This document shows, piece by piece, positions 50,917 through 59,157 of a DNA stretch of 64,000 nt (within the stretch, counting starts at the first letter, position 1; each line of letters opens with the position of its first letter). A model generated the notes under the pieces. It did not search any database and had not been told where the DNA came from. It saw only the letters and a list, made by a program, of their open reading frames with translations. Location of the stretch: contig NZ_JABCRE010000002.1 of the NCBI RefSeq assembly GCF_012972675.1, positions 1,043,001-1,107,000 of the forward strand, in the 5' to 3' direction. The position numbers and the translations under genes are program-made. Source of the stretch: Pontixanthobacter rizhaonensis. Lineage in GTDB: Bacteria > Pseudomonadota > Alphaproteobacteria > Sphingomonadales > Sphingomonadaceae.

Positions 50917-53691
50917 TTGAGCGACGATTCCGAAACACTGACACCGCCTTCTCCATCAGATGAATATGCGCGCATCGACATCGTCGATGAGATGAAGACC
51001 AGTTATCTCGATTACGCGATGAGCGTGATCGTCAGCCGGGCGCTTCCTGATGTTCGTGACGGCCTAAAGCCGGTCCACCGCCGTATTCTATTTGCCAGCC
51101 AAGAAGGCGGATTCGTCGCTGGCAAGCCATATCGTAAATCAGCCAAGATCGTCGGTGACGTTATGGGTAACTATCACCCTCACGGTGATAGCGCGATTTA
51201 CGATGCCCTTGCCAGAATGACGCAAGATTGGTCACTGCGGGTTCCGCTGATCGATGGTCAGGGTAACTTTGGCTCCATGGACCCGGATCCACCGGCTTCC
51301 ATGCGTTATACAGAAGCCCGGCTTGCTAAAGTGGCAAATTCGCTGCTTGACGATCTCGACAAGGATACGGTTGATTTCGCGGAAAACTACGACGGGTCGC
51401 GTGAAGAACCGCAGGTTTTGCCTGCTCGCTTCCCCAACCTGCTCGTTAATGGTGCAGGCGGCATCGCGGTTGGCATGGCCACCAACGTACCGCCACACAA
51501 TTTGGGCGAAGTGATAGACGGCTGCCTTGCATTCATAGAGCGGCCTGAGATCAGTTCAGAAGAACTGTTTGAAATTATCCCCGGGCCGGACTTCCCGACA
51601 GCCCCACTAATCTTAGGGCAGTCTGGCGCGAAGTCAGCGTACACCACAGGCCGCGGTTCTATCATTATGCGCGCGCGCCATGAAATCGAAACCAAGCGCG
51701 GTGATCGTGAGAGCATCGTTCTAACCTCTATTCCCTATCAAGTGGGCAAGAGCGGGCTAGTTGAGAAGCTGGCTGACGCGGCCAAGGAAAAGCGGATTGA
51801 AGGCGTTTCTGACATTCGGGATGAGTCGAGCCGCTTGGGTGTGCGCGTCGTGATCGACCTTAAACGCGATGCAACTGCCGAAGTTGTCCTCAACCAGATT
51901 TGGCGCCACACCCCTGCCCAATCCAGCTTTCCAGCCAATATGTTGGCGATCCGCGGCGGGCGTCCCGAAGTTTTATCGCTCAGGGATATTATACAGGCCT
52001 TCATCCAGTTCCGTGAAGAAGTCATCACACGGCGCACCAAATTTGAATTGAATAAAGCGCGTGACAGAGCGCACATCTTGCTCGGCTTGGTAGTTGCCGT
52101 TTCCAACCTCGACGAAGTCGTGGCGATGATCCGTAGCGCCCCCAATCCAGCAGAAGCGCGGGCAAGGTTGCTCGCCAAAGAATGGCCGATTGGTGACATT
52201 GCCCAGTACATCCGACTGGTCGAGGCGATCGAACCTGATGCCGATCAGGCCGGCGGAACATACCGCCTTTCGGAACGCCAAGTTAGAGCCATTCTTGAAC
52301 TGCGCCTCCATCGCTTAACCGCATTGGGCCGCGATGAAATTGGTGACGAACTTAAGGTTCTGGCAGACGCTATCGCAGAATATCTCGCAATCCTTGCTGA
52401 CCGGGTAAAACTCTACGCTATCATGCGTGAAGAGTTGCTGGAAATTCGTGAAAACTACGCCACACCGCGTGTTGCCGAAATTGCACCTGCTTGGGATGGT
52501 CTTGATGATGAAGACTTGATCGAACGAGACGAAATGGTCGTTACCGTGACACTTGATGGTTACATCAAACGCACGCCGCTATCGACTTTCCGCGCGCAGA
52601 ACCGAGGCGGCAAAGGCCGTGCCGGAATGGCGACGAAGGAAGAAGACGCTGTCAGCGAAATGTTCGTGACCAGCACACACAATCCGGTGCTGTTCTTCTC
52701 CACATCGGGCAAGGTGTATCGCCTGAAAGTTTGGAAACTGCCGGAAGGCGGGCCGACTACTCGGGGCCGTCCGATTATCAACCTTTTGCCAGCTTTGGAC
52801 GAAGGGGAAACCATCCGCACTGTGCTTCCTTTGCCCGAAGATGAGGATAGCTGGGAAGCACTAACCGTAATTTTTGCGACAGCGATGGGTAATGTTCGCC
52901 GCAACAGCATGGGATCATTCACGAATATCCCGTCCAACGGCAAATTCGCGATGAAATTTGACGATGATAGCAATGATAAGCTGATCGGCGTTGGCTTGTT
53001 AGAGGAAGGCGATGATGCCCTACTCGCGACTAAGCTGGGCAAAGCTATCCGTTTCAGCGGTGAAGATGTTCGTGAATTCCAAAGCCGGACATCTACCGGT
53101 GTTCGGGGAATGCGCCTGAAAGACGACGACCGTATCGTATCTCTTTCAATCCTTCATGGCGGTTCCGCTACGCCCGAAGAGCGCGATGCCTATTTGAAGG
53201 TTGCCCCGTGGAAATCGGATGATGATGCTGTTGAACTGTCTGCAGAACACGCAGAAATGGCAGAAGCAGAACAGTTTATCCTGACCGTTTGCGCCAATGG
53301 GTATGGCAAGATTTCATCAGCCTATGAGTATCGCCGTGCCGGACGCGGTGGCCAAGGTATCACCAATATCGACAATATTGCGCGTAACGGACCAGTCGTT
53401 GCCAGCTTTACTGCCACCAAATCGGATCAACTTATGCTGGTCACAGACCAGGCCAAGCTTATCAGGATAGGTTTGGACACTTTGCGCGTAATCGGTAGGG
53501 CAAGCGCGGGCGTCCGCTTATTCAACGTGGCGGATAACGAGAAGATCGTGAGTGTCGCAAAGCTTGACGAAGACAAATCCGAAGAGGAATTGGACGATAA
53601 CGGAACGGAGGAAGGCACTGTCCCTGAAGGCAGCAATGGTGATGAAGCAACATCTTCCGCCCAAGACGAAAAGGACGCGCCAGACGCATGA
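50917..53691 (+). CDS. gyrA: DNA gyrase subunit A
   Basis: Type II topoisomerase subunit that breaks and rejoins DNA for negative supercoiling; 924 residues. The catalytic Tyr is Tyr131 in SMRYTEARL. In the quinolone region GDSAIYD, Ser92 and Asp96 (E. coli 83 and 87) are the susceptible-type residues. The C-terminal beta-pinwheel has the GyrA box as QNRGGKG instead of QRRGGKG, which still fits gyrase rather than ParC. A Glu/Asp-rich tail closes the protein. TTG start, with AGAGAAGA upstream. Overlaps the next gene by four bases. Confidence 0.97.
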   Translation: MSDDSETLTPPSPSDEYARIDIVDEMKTSYLDYAMSVIVSRALPDVRDGLKPVHRRILFASQEGGFVAGKPYRKSAKIVGDVMGNYHPHGDSAIYDALARMTQDWSLRVPLIDGQGNFGSMDPDPPASMRYTEARLAKVANSLLDDLDKDTVDFAENYDGSREEPQVLPARFPNLLVNGAGGIAVGMATNVPPHNLGEVIDGCLAFIERPEISSEELFEIIPGPDFPTAPLILGQSGAKSAYTTGRGSIIMRARHEIETKRGDRESIVLTSIPYQVGKSGLVEKLADAAKEKRIEGVSDIRDESSRLGVRVVIDLKRDATAEVVLNQIWRHTPAQSSFPANMLAIRGGRPEVLSLRDIIQAFIQFREEVITRRTKFELNKARDRAHILLGLVVAVSNLDEVVAMIRSAPNPAEARARLLAKEWPIGDIAQYIRLVEAIEPDADQAGGTYRLSERQVRAILELRLHRLTALGRDEIGDELKVLADAIAEYLAILADRVKLYAIMREELLEIRENYATPRVAEIAPAWDGLDDEDLIERDEMVVTVTLDGYIKRTPLSTFRAQNRGGKGRAGMATKEEDAVSEMFVTSTHNPVLFFSTSGKVYRLKVWKLPEGGPTTRGRPIINLLPALDEGETIRTVLPLPEDEDSWEALTVIFATAMGNVRRNSMGSFTNIPSNGKFAMKFDDDSNDKLIGVGLLEEGDDALLATKLGKAIRFSGEDVREFQSRTSTGVRGMRLKDDDRIVSLSILHGGSATPEERDAYLKVAPWKSDDDAVELSAEHAEMAEAEQFILTVCANGYGKISSAYEYRRAGRGGQGITNIDNIARNGPVVASFTATKSDQLMLVTDQAKLIRIGLDTLRVIGRASAGVRLFNVADNEKIVSVAKLDEDKSEEELDDNGTEEGTVPEGSNGDEATSSAQDEKDAPDA

Positions 53692-54524
53692 CCCTACAGA
53701 TCGAACCCTCTGACAGCACGTGCGGTGCGCGTGTCACGGGGTTTGATCTGTCCGGGGCACTTGATACTCAAACCATTGCAGAGATCCGCCGCATTTGGCT
53801 GAAGCATCGGGTGATTTGTTTTCCTGACCAATTTTTGTCAGATGCGGCTCTGGAGGCGTTTACCGTCAAGATGGGTGGCTTCGGAGAGGATCCATTTTTC
53901 GATCCAATCCCCGGCCACGACCATATTGCAGCTATTCTGCGAGAAGCGGATGAGACCGCTCCCCTATTTGCAGAAAACTGGCATAGCGATTGGAGCTTTC
54001 TGGCAGTTCCGCCTGCGGGAACATGCCTAGCGGCAATTGAAATCCCGCCCACTGGTGGCGACACTCTTTTTGCTGATCAAATTGCGGCCTTTGCCGCATT
54101 GCCAGATGAACGCAAAAACCACCTGCGCAGCCTAACGGCGATCCACAGTGCAAAGGGCGCATATTCCACCGATGGGACTTATGGAAAGTCCGATATCGGC
54201 CGCAGTATGGCAATCAGGCCTAATGACAGCGCGCATCAGACACGCACACATCCTCTGGTTCAGACGCATCCGGAAACCGGAGAGGAAGCCATCTTCAGTT
54301 GCGCGGGTTATCTCGTTGGCATCGAGGGTATGAGTGACGAAGAAGGGTTCGCTTTCCTGGTGGATTTGCTTGCCTGGCAATCGCGCGATGAATTCGTCTA
54401 TCGTCATGTTTGGGAACCCGGCATGGTGGTTCTGTGGGACAACAGGTCTGTTTTGCATAAAGCCACTGGCGGATATGAAGGCCACCGGCGCGAGCTGCAC
54501 CGCACGACAATCGCAGCAGCCTAA
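53688..54524 (+). CDS. TauD/TfdA-family 2-oxoglutarate dioxygenase
   Basis: A 278-residue Fe(II)/2-oxoglutarate-dependent dioxygenase. Metal ligands: His99 and Asp101 in NWHSDWSF, distal His in NRSVLHKATGG; the 2-oxoglutarate Arg is in GHRRELHRTTI. The N-terminus TCGARVTGFDLSG is typical. The family includes taurine, 2,4-D and sulfonate/sulfate-ester dioxygenases; the substrate is unknown. Its ATG overlaps the gyrA stop (ATGA), an odd partner for a dioxygenase. No sulfonate transport genes are nearby. Confidence 0.88.
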   Translation: MTLQIEPSDSTCGARVTGFDLSGALDTQTIAEIRRIWLKHRVICFPDQFLSDAALEAFTVKMGGFGEDPFFDPIPGHDHIAAILREADETAPLFAENWHSDWSFLAVPPAGTCLAAIEIPPTGGDTLFADQIAAFAALPDERKNHLRSLTAIHSAKGAYSTDGTYGKSDIGRSMAIRPNDSAHQTRTHPLVQTHPETGEEAIFSCAGYLVGIEGMSDEEGFAFLVDLLAWQSRDEFVYRHVWEPGMVVLWDNRSVLHKATGGYEGHRRELHRTTIAAA

Positions 54525-54525
54525 T

Positions 54526-55179
54526 TCATCCAGCGCTAGGCAGCTCTTTGCGCAAAGTCTGTATGACCCCGGTCGCAATCAAAAACTGTCCAAGATAATA
54601 GAGCGGCCACACCAAATTAGCGGACCATCCCGGCAAACCGCTGTTTCCCACACCCGCGAATATCAACCAGTCTGACACCACAAATACAATAGCACCGACA
54701 CCAACCCGGTATCGCGAAAAACGGCTGAGCCAAGCAGTCGCTGCCATCCCGCCCAGTGCCAATCCGTAGATCGCAATTCCCGGATCATGAGAGACAAGCC
54801 AGCTAACCAACGGCGCCAAGGCCAGCAGCGCCAAAGCGGCAAACATTTGGCTTTTGGCAGGATTGTGCCGGCGGTTTTTCAGATAGAGAGCAATGGCAGC
54901 GAGATGTGACAGGAAGAACGCTATCCCGCCCCATATCAAATCAAGCTCAATCAACATATCGCCCGCCGCAGACAGCAGCATCACGATTGCCAGTATCTTT
55001 GCATCGATGCTGTTGTGCCGCTGGAGCGCATAAACCGCGAGCAGGCCCGCAGCACTGCCTTTTAGCAGAATTAGCCAAGTTCCGCCGATGGCAGTGTCTT
55101 TAAGGAAGAAATAGGCAATCGCGACGGCAATGCTCGCAAACAGCCAAGGGCGTTTTTCCGTCAGTGCTCGTTTAACCAT
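54526..55179 (-). CDS. YhhN/TMEM86-family membrane protein (lysoplasmalogenase-like)
   Basis: A 217-residue protein with eight hydrophobic helices. The characteristic residues LLSAAGDMLIELDLIWGGIAFFLSHLAAIALY (in shorter segments: SAAGDML; GIAFFLSHL) and VVSDWLIF carry the acidic and His positions of the family. Animal members hydrolyse the vinyl ether of lysoplasmalogens; the bacterial role is uncertain. ATG at 55179 is preferred; a TTG at 55197 would add six residues. Convergent with the TauD-like gene, 1 bp apart. Confidence 0.85.
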   Translation of the reverse strand: MVKRALTEKRPWLFASIAVAIAYFFLKDTAIGGTWLILLKGSAAGLLAVYALQRHNSIDAKILAIVMLLSAAGDMLIELDLIWGGIAFFLSHLAAIALYLKNRRHNPAKSQMFAALALLALAPLVSWLVSHDPGIAIYGLALGGMAATAWLSRFSRYRVGVGAIVFVVSDWLIFAGVGNSGLPGWSANLVWPLYYLGQFLIATGVIQTLRKELPSAG

Positions 55180-55261
55180 GTGAAGCCGCCCCTTCAACTT
55201 GCCGCAAGTGTGATCCGATCACATCTTGCCCGACATACTATTGCTGCTATCCGATATCACC

Positions 55262-56659
55262 ATGACACAACAAACACCAACCCACGACGTTCACATTATT
55301 GGTGGCGGATTGGCCGGCAGTGAAGCCGCCTGGCAATTGGCCAAGCGGGGTTTCCAAGTACGTCTTTCGGAAATGCGCGGAGCACCTGCTGATAAGGGCG
55401 GCGAGATGACCGCGGCACATCAGACGGACGGGCTGGCAGAAATGGTGTGCTCCAATTCCTTTCGGTCTGACGACCATGAACGTAACGCGGTCGGGTTACT
55501 GCATCACGAGATGCGGCGGCTGGACTCGCTCATTATGCGCGCTGGAGAAAAAGCCAGAGTACCGGCTGGCTCGGCAATGGCGGTTGATCGCGATGTATTT
55601 TCGCAAGAAGTCGAGCGTGAGCTACAGGCGCACCCGAATATCACCATTGTGCGGGAACGGATCGACACCTTACCCGATAGCGGGCCGACCATCGTTGCAA
55701 CGGGGCCGTTAACAGCAGCCTCTCTAGCCGACAGCATCGTCAAGGCAACCGGGCAAGATCGTCTGGCATTTTTTGATGCCATTGCCCCAATTGTACACCG
55801 CGACAGTATCGATATGGATATTTGCTGGTTCCAATCACGGTGGGACAAGCCATCAGCCGGTGGTGGCAGCGGCAATGACTATATCAATTGCGCAATGGAC
55901 AAGCAGCAATACGCCGCTTTCCATCAGGGGCTGCTCGACGCGGAAAAAACGGAATTCAAAGAATGGGAAGAAAACACTCCGTATTTTGAAGCCTGTATGC
56001 CGATTGAGGTAATGGCGTCTCGCGGGATCGACACATTACGTTATGGGCCAATGAAACCGGTCGGGCTGGATAACCCGCACGATAGAACGCCGGAATTCCC
56101 TCAAGGCCGCTGGGCTCATGCAGTCGTGCAGTTACGGCAGGACAACAAGCTCGGCACGCTTTGGAATATGGTCGGCTTCCAAACCAAGATGAAATACGGT
56201 GCGCAGGTTGAACTTTTCCGCACCATTCCAGGCTTACAAAACGCTGAATTTGCGCGACTGGGCGGGATGCACCGAAACACATTTCTCAATTCGCCGCTTG
56301 TTCTCGACCGGCAGATGCGCCTGAAAGACGCACCCCACATCCGCTTTGCCGGGCAAATAACCGGCTGCGAGGGCTATGTGGAAAGCGCATCTGTCGGGCT
56401 GCTCACAGGGATGATGACGGCCGCACAAATCGCAGGCGAGGATTGGACCCCGCCACCAGCAACCAGCGCGATGGGGGCCTTGTTATCTCACATCACCGGC
56501 GATGCTGAGGCTGACACCTACCAACCGATGAATGTTAATTTCGGGCTGTTTCCACCGATGCACGATGTGAAGAAGAAACAACGCAAAGAAGCATACACAG
56601 ATCGCGGAAAAACAGAATTTGGCAAATGGCTTAACGCGCTGGAAGCTGTACCGGCGTAA
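55262..56659 (+). CDS. trmFO: Folate-dependent tRNA (uracil-54-C5)-methyltransferase TrmFO
   Basis: FAD- and methylenetetrahydrofolate-dependent enzyme making ribothymidine 54 in tRNA; 465 residues. FAD motif [17 protein letters not shown], the GidA-like C-terminal [20 protein letters not shown], catalytic-type Cys in [11 protein letters not shown] and FEACMPIE. This folate route replaces TrmA. The start ATG fits the FAD-binding N-terminus. It is convergent with the EF-hand gene. Confidence 0.95.
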   Translation: MTQQTPTHDVHIIGGGLAGSEAAWQLAKRGFQVRLSEMRGAPADKGGEMTAAHQTDGLAEMVCSNSFRSDDHERNAVGLLHHEMRRLDSLIMRAGEKARVPAGSAMAVDRDVFSQEVERELQAHPNITIVRERIDTLPDSGPTIVATGPLTAASLADSIVKATGQDRLAFFDAIAPIVHRDSIDMDICWFQSRWDKPSAGGGSGNDYINCAMDKQQYAAFHQGLLDAEKTEFKEWEENTPYFEACMPIEVMASRGIDTLRYGPMKPVGLDNPHDRTPEFPQGRWAHAVVQLRQDNKLGTLWNMVGFQTKMKYGAQVELFRTIPGLQNAEFARLGGMHRNTFLNSPLVLDRQMRLKDAPHIRFAGQITGCEGYVESASVGLLTGMMTAAQIAGEDWTPPPATSAMGALLSHITGDAEADTYQPMNVNFGLFPPMHDVKKKQRKEAYTDRGKTEFGKWLNALEAVPA

Positions 56660-56662
56660 ATT

Positions 56663-57130
56663 TTAGCACCGGCAAGCGGGTTTGGCGGCCTTGCGCTTGG
56701 GGCGGGTTGTAGCGAACTCTTCCGGGGTGAGCTTCTCATTCCCGTTTGCATCAGCTTTGTCGAACCGGTTCGCCGTTGCCACGGCCCATTCTTCAAAGGT
56801 GAGCAAATTGTTGCCATCTTTGTCCAGCTTGCGAAATGCAGCACTTCGGGTCGATAGCATTTCGTTTCTTGAGATGGAGCGATCTCTATCCCGATCATAG
56901 CGAAAGAACCGCCGTTCCTCTCGGGACAATTCGGTGGCCTCTGGCGGTTTTGGGCCGACCATATCCCCTGCATCCGAAACCGGAATATCGGATGTTACGA
57001 TTGCAGGTTCAGAGGCCTCAATTGCAGGAGGCGGCGCCGCTTCTTCCACTTGCGCCCTGCCCTGCCACCAGAACAAACCCAATCCAACCATCACAAGTGT
57101 AATCAGACCGCCTAAAAGCATCCGGTTCAT
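56663..57130 (-). CDS. Membrane-anchored EF-hand protein
   Basis: A 155-residue protein with an N-terminal TM (MLLGGLITLVMVGLGLFWW), a Pro/Ala/Glu-rich spacer and three calcium-binding EF-hand loops: DRDRDRSISRNE, DKDGNNLLTFEE and DANGNEKLTPEE. It would face the periplasm. A signal for Ca2+ sensing is possible, but the partner is unknown. AAGGAG lies 8 bp before the ATG. It follows the squalene/phytoene-synthase-like gene by 30 bp on the same strand. Confidence 0.85.
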   Translation of the reverse strand: MNRMLLGGLITLVMVGLGLFWWQGRAQVEEAAPPPAIEASEPAIVTSDIPVSDAGDMVGPKPPEATELSREERRFFRYDRDRDRSISRNEMLSTRSAAFRKLDKDGNNLLTFEEWAVATANRFDKADANGNEKLTPEEFATTRPKRKAAKPACRC

Positions 57131-57160
57131 TATCCGCTCCTTATGAAACGGAATACTATA

Positions 57161-57814
57161 CTATCTACCGAACAATCCAACCCGGGTGACGGTAAGAAAA
57201 TCTCGCCTGCCTTGGATCAATGGCCCTCCACCTTTAGAAATCGCATTCTCAGCCAGTATCCCCAAAATGGATAAAGACCTTAGCTGGTACGGTAATCGCT
57301 GATTGCGTACTTCGGCAGTTTGACATTGAGACAGAACAAACTGCTTTTCGTCTTGGTCACTCATACGAGAAAGCAAGTCCGCATATGCCCACACAGTACC
57401 GACAGAGTACGCCTGAGCCTTAGCTGAGGGTAAATCACACAAATGGGCGATGGCCGCGAAGCACTTCGCCCGGCCCTCTGTAAATTCTTGTGCGGCTGTA
57501 TCGGGTAAAGGAGGCTCCGCCAAAAGCGCTTCCCATCCATCGACCAATGCAACCAAGGCAGATTCTTGCCTAGCCCAATGGGCTGATAGCGCATCCAATA
57601 CAGGATCGCCTTCGGGTCGTTGTTCGACAGGTTTTCCCAATTGATCACGCCACCAAGCAATCCGCATTTGTGTCAGAACCGGTTCTTTCGACTGACTGAC
57701 AAACTGCGCAAGACGGTTGTCTAGAACAAAAAAGGGTTCAATGATCCTCCGGTCCGCTGCAGCGCTGTGTGCGACGGCCAATTTTTGCGGAAGCGGAAGC
57801 TCATCGTGTACCAT
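57161..57814 (-). CDS. Short squalene/phytoene synthase-like protein
   Basis: A 217-residue, probably truncated-family member. The stretch EPVLTQMRIAWWRDQL and the helical remainder resemble the trans-isoprenyl synthase fold, particularly the NDUFAF6-like group that helps assemble respiratory complex I. The DxxxD prenyl-diphosphate motifs of true squalene and phytoene synthases are not visible, so catalysis is doubtful. It is in line with the pilus genes upstream (46 bp gap) and the EF-hand gene downstream. Function is open. Confidence 0.6.
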   Translation of the reverse strand: MVHDELPLPQKLAVAHSAAADRRIIEPFFVLDNRLAQFVSQSKEPVLTQMRIAWWRDQLGKPVEQRPEGDPVLDALSAHWARQESALVALVDGWEALLAEPPLPDTAAQEFTEGRAKCFAAIAHLCDLPSAKAQAYSVGTVWAYADLLSRMSDQDEKQFVLSQCQTAEVRNQRLPYQLRSLSILGILAENAISKGGGPLIQGRRDFLTVTRVGLFGR

Positions 57815-57860
57815 TGAAACGGCGCTGTCTCATCCAGCACAATTTCGCAAGATTAAAGGT

Positions 57861-58547
57861 TCATTCGCACTCAGAGTCGGAATCGCCGCCGGTTAACCCA
57901 GGAGTCAAATTCCGGTCGTCACGAATCAAATAGGCAGCTTCTTTACGTAGAGTACGATCACCGGAACCAAACGGGTTCTCGAACAACGCCTTATAAGTGT
58001 ATTCAACCTCCACATACATCACCGCCATCCCGGATTGGGCAGTGACCTTGGATGCGCCCCGTCCCATGCCATTGATAGGTGAGCCTGTGAGCCCATTCAG
58101 CGTTGTATCGTTGCCGTATTTGGAATCTACATCCAAGTTTCCGCGGCAACGCTGCCACCGGATGAACTGACGGTCCGTAAAGTCGTCATACTCCAGGCTC
58201 GTCAAAATGATCCGCCCTTCGGTTTCGAGATCAATGGCCTGCCCGTCACGAATAGCTCCTGCCAGAACTGCATCCACATTGCCTTCGGTAATAGTTGGCG
58301 TGACACCACTATTATCAGTCTGCCCCAAACGCGAAGCGTTATCGGCGAGCGATAGAGCGATTTGGCTGAGCGTCATGTTGACTGTCGCCATTCGTGCGAT
58401 TTCTGTCCCGTACAGCCCCATGGTGAGCAACACAGGAAGTACCAGCGCAAATTCGACCATAGAGACACCGCTCAAATTGGCCTTCAGATCACGAGCCAGG
58501 GCCCGAAAACTGCGGCGCCTTGGCGTAGCTTTGGTTGCGTTAAGCAT
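57861..58547 (-). CDS. TadE-like pilus/secretion protein (second pseudopilin, left module)
   Basis: A 228-residue pseudopilin-like protein. A basic N-terminus leads to the type IV-prepilin-like segment LSGVSMVEFALVLPVLLTMGLYGTE, with the glutamate five residues after the processing zone, then a mostly hydrophilic C-terminal domain. Its N-terminal third aligns with the gene that begins at 63819 (MTEFAL.LP.LLT.GLYGTE and ALSLADNAS). The chosen ATG overlaps the preceding stop by eight bases; an upstream TTG at 58574 is less likely. Part of a three-gene VWA-TadE-TadE module; the secretion motor genes are not in the window. Confidence 0.8.
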   Translation of the reverse strand: MLNATKATPRRRSFRALARDLKANLSGVSMVEFALVLPVLLTMGLYGTEIARMATVNMTLSQIALSLADNASRLGQTDNSGVTPTITEGNVDAVLAGAIRDGQAIDLETEGRIILTSLEYDDFTDRQFIRWQRCRGNLDVDSKYGNDTTLNGLTGSPINGMGRGASKVTAQSGMAVMYVEVEYTYKALFENPFGSGDRTLRKEAAYLIRDDRNLTPGLTGGDSDSECE

Positions 58548-59157
58548 CGTCACACACCCCTGCATCTGAGCCATAATTTGCCTGATCGGCGAATGGCTGG
58601 TTCTTTTTGACAGAAGAAGCGCTTAATTCCCGCTTTTCGGTGCCGCCAGGAATGAATGGGTTCGGGAACAGCGGATCATATTCAATTTTGACGGTGTAAA
58701 TAACAACGTCGCCCGCGCCGCCATTACCTGCAGCGCCAATATCTTCGTCCCACTGCCCATTCCGGTTTTCGTCAGTGTAGGCTTCACCGCCATTGCAGAA
58801 TCCGTCACCATCTTCATCGTTCCAAGATTCCGGCCGTTCGACATCTTCAAAATCGAAATAGCTCACTCGAGTGCTGGTAACCTCAGCATCAATGGCAACC
58901 ACACGCACAGCATTGCGTACTTCCAAATCGGCAGCAGCCGTATTCGCGGTTTCAAGAGAAGACGACCGGGCCGCGTCCTGTACTGCGCCTTTCAAGATGG
59001 CGTTTGCATAAGCCATTTGCCCGAGGTCAAACAAACCCAACAGTAACGTCATGAACACGGTAATCATTAAACCGAATTCCATCACTGTCGCGCCGCGCTC
59101 GTCCCTCTTGAGACGGCGCATCAGCGCTACAGCGGGATGGCAGGCGAGCCGGATCAT
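58540..59157 (-). CDS. TadE-like pilus protein with Asp-rich loops (left module)
   Basis: A 205-residue protein with a short basic leader, the TadE segment RGATVMEFGLMITVFMTLLLGLFD and a long extracytoplasmic part. Residues about 112-147 contain Asp/Asn-rich loops (DEDGDGFCNGGEAYTDENRNGQWDED, with D-x-D-x-D and D-x-N-x-N spacing) that look like calcium sites, then GGAGDVVIYTVKIEY. The same pattern is kept in the right-module partner at 63235. The ATG overlaps the VWA gene stop (ATGA). Confidence 0.85.
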   Translation of the reverse strand: MIRLACHPAVALMRRLKRDERGATVMEFGLMITVFMTLLLGLFDLGQMAYANAILKGAVQDAARSSSLETANTAAADLEVRNAVRVVAIDAEVTSTRVSYFDFEDVERPESWNDEDGDGFCNGGEAYTDENRNGQWDEDIGAAGNGGAGDVVIYTVKIEYDPLFPNPFIPGGTEKRELSASSVKKNQPFADQANYGSDAGVCDDA

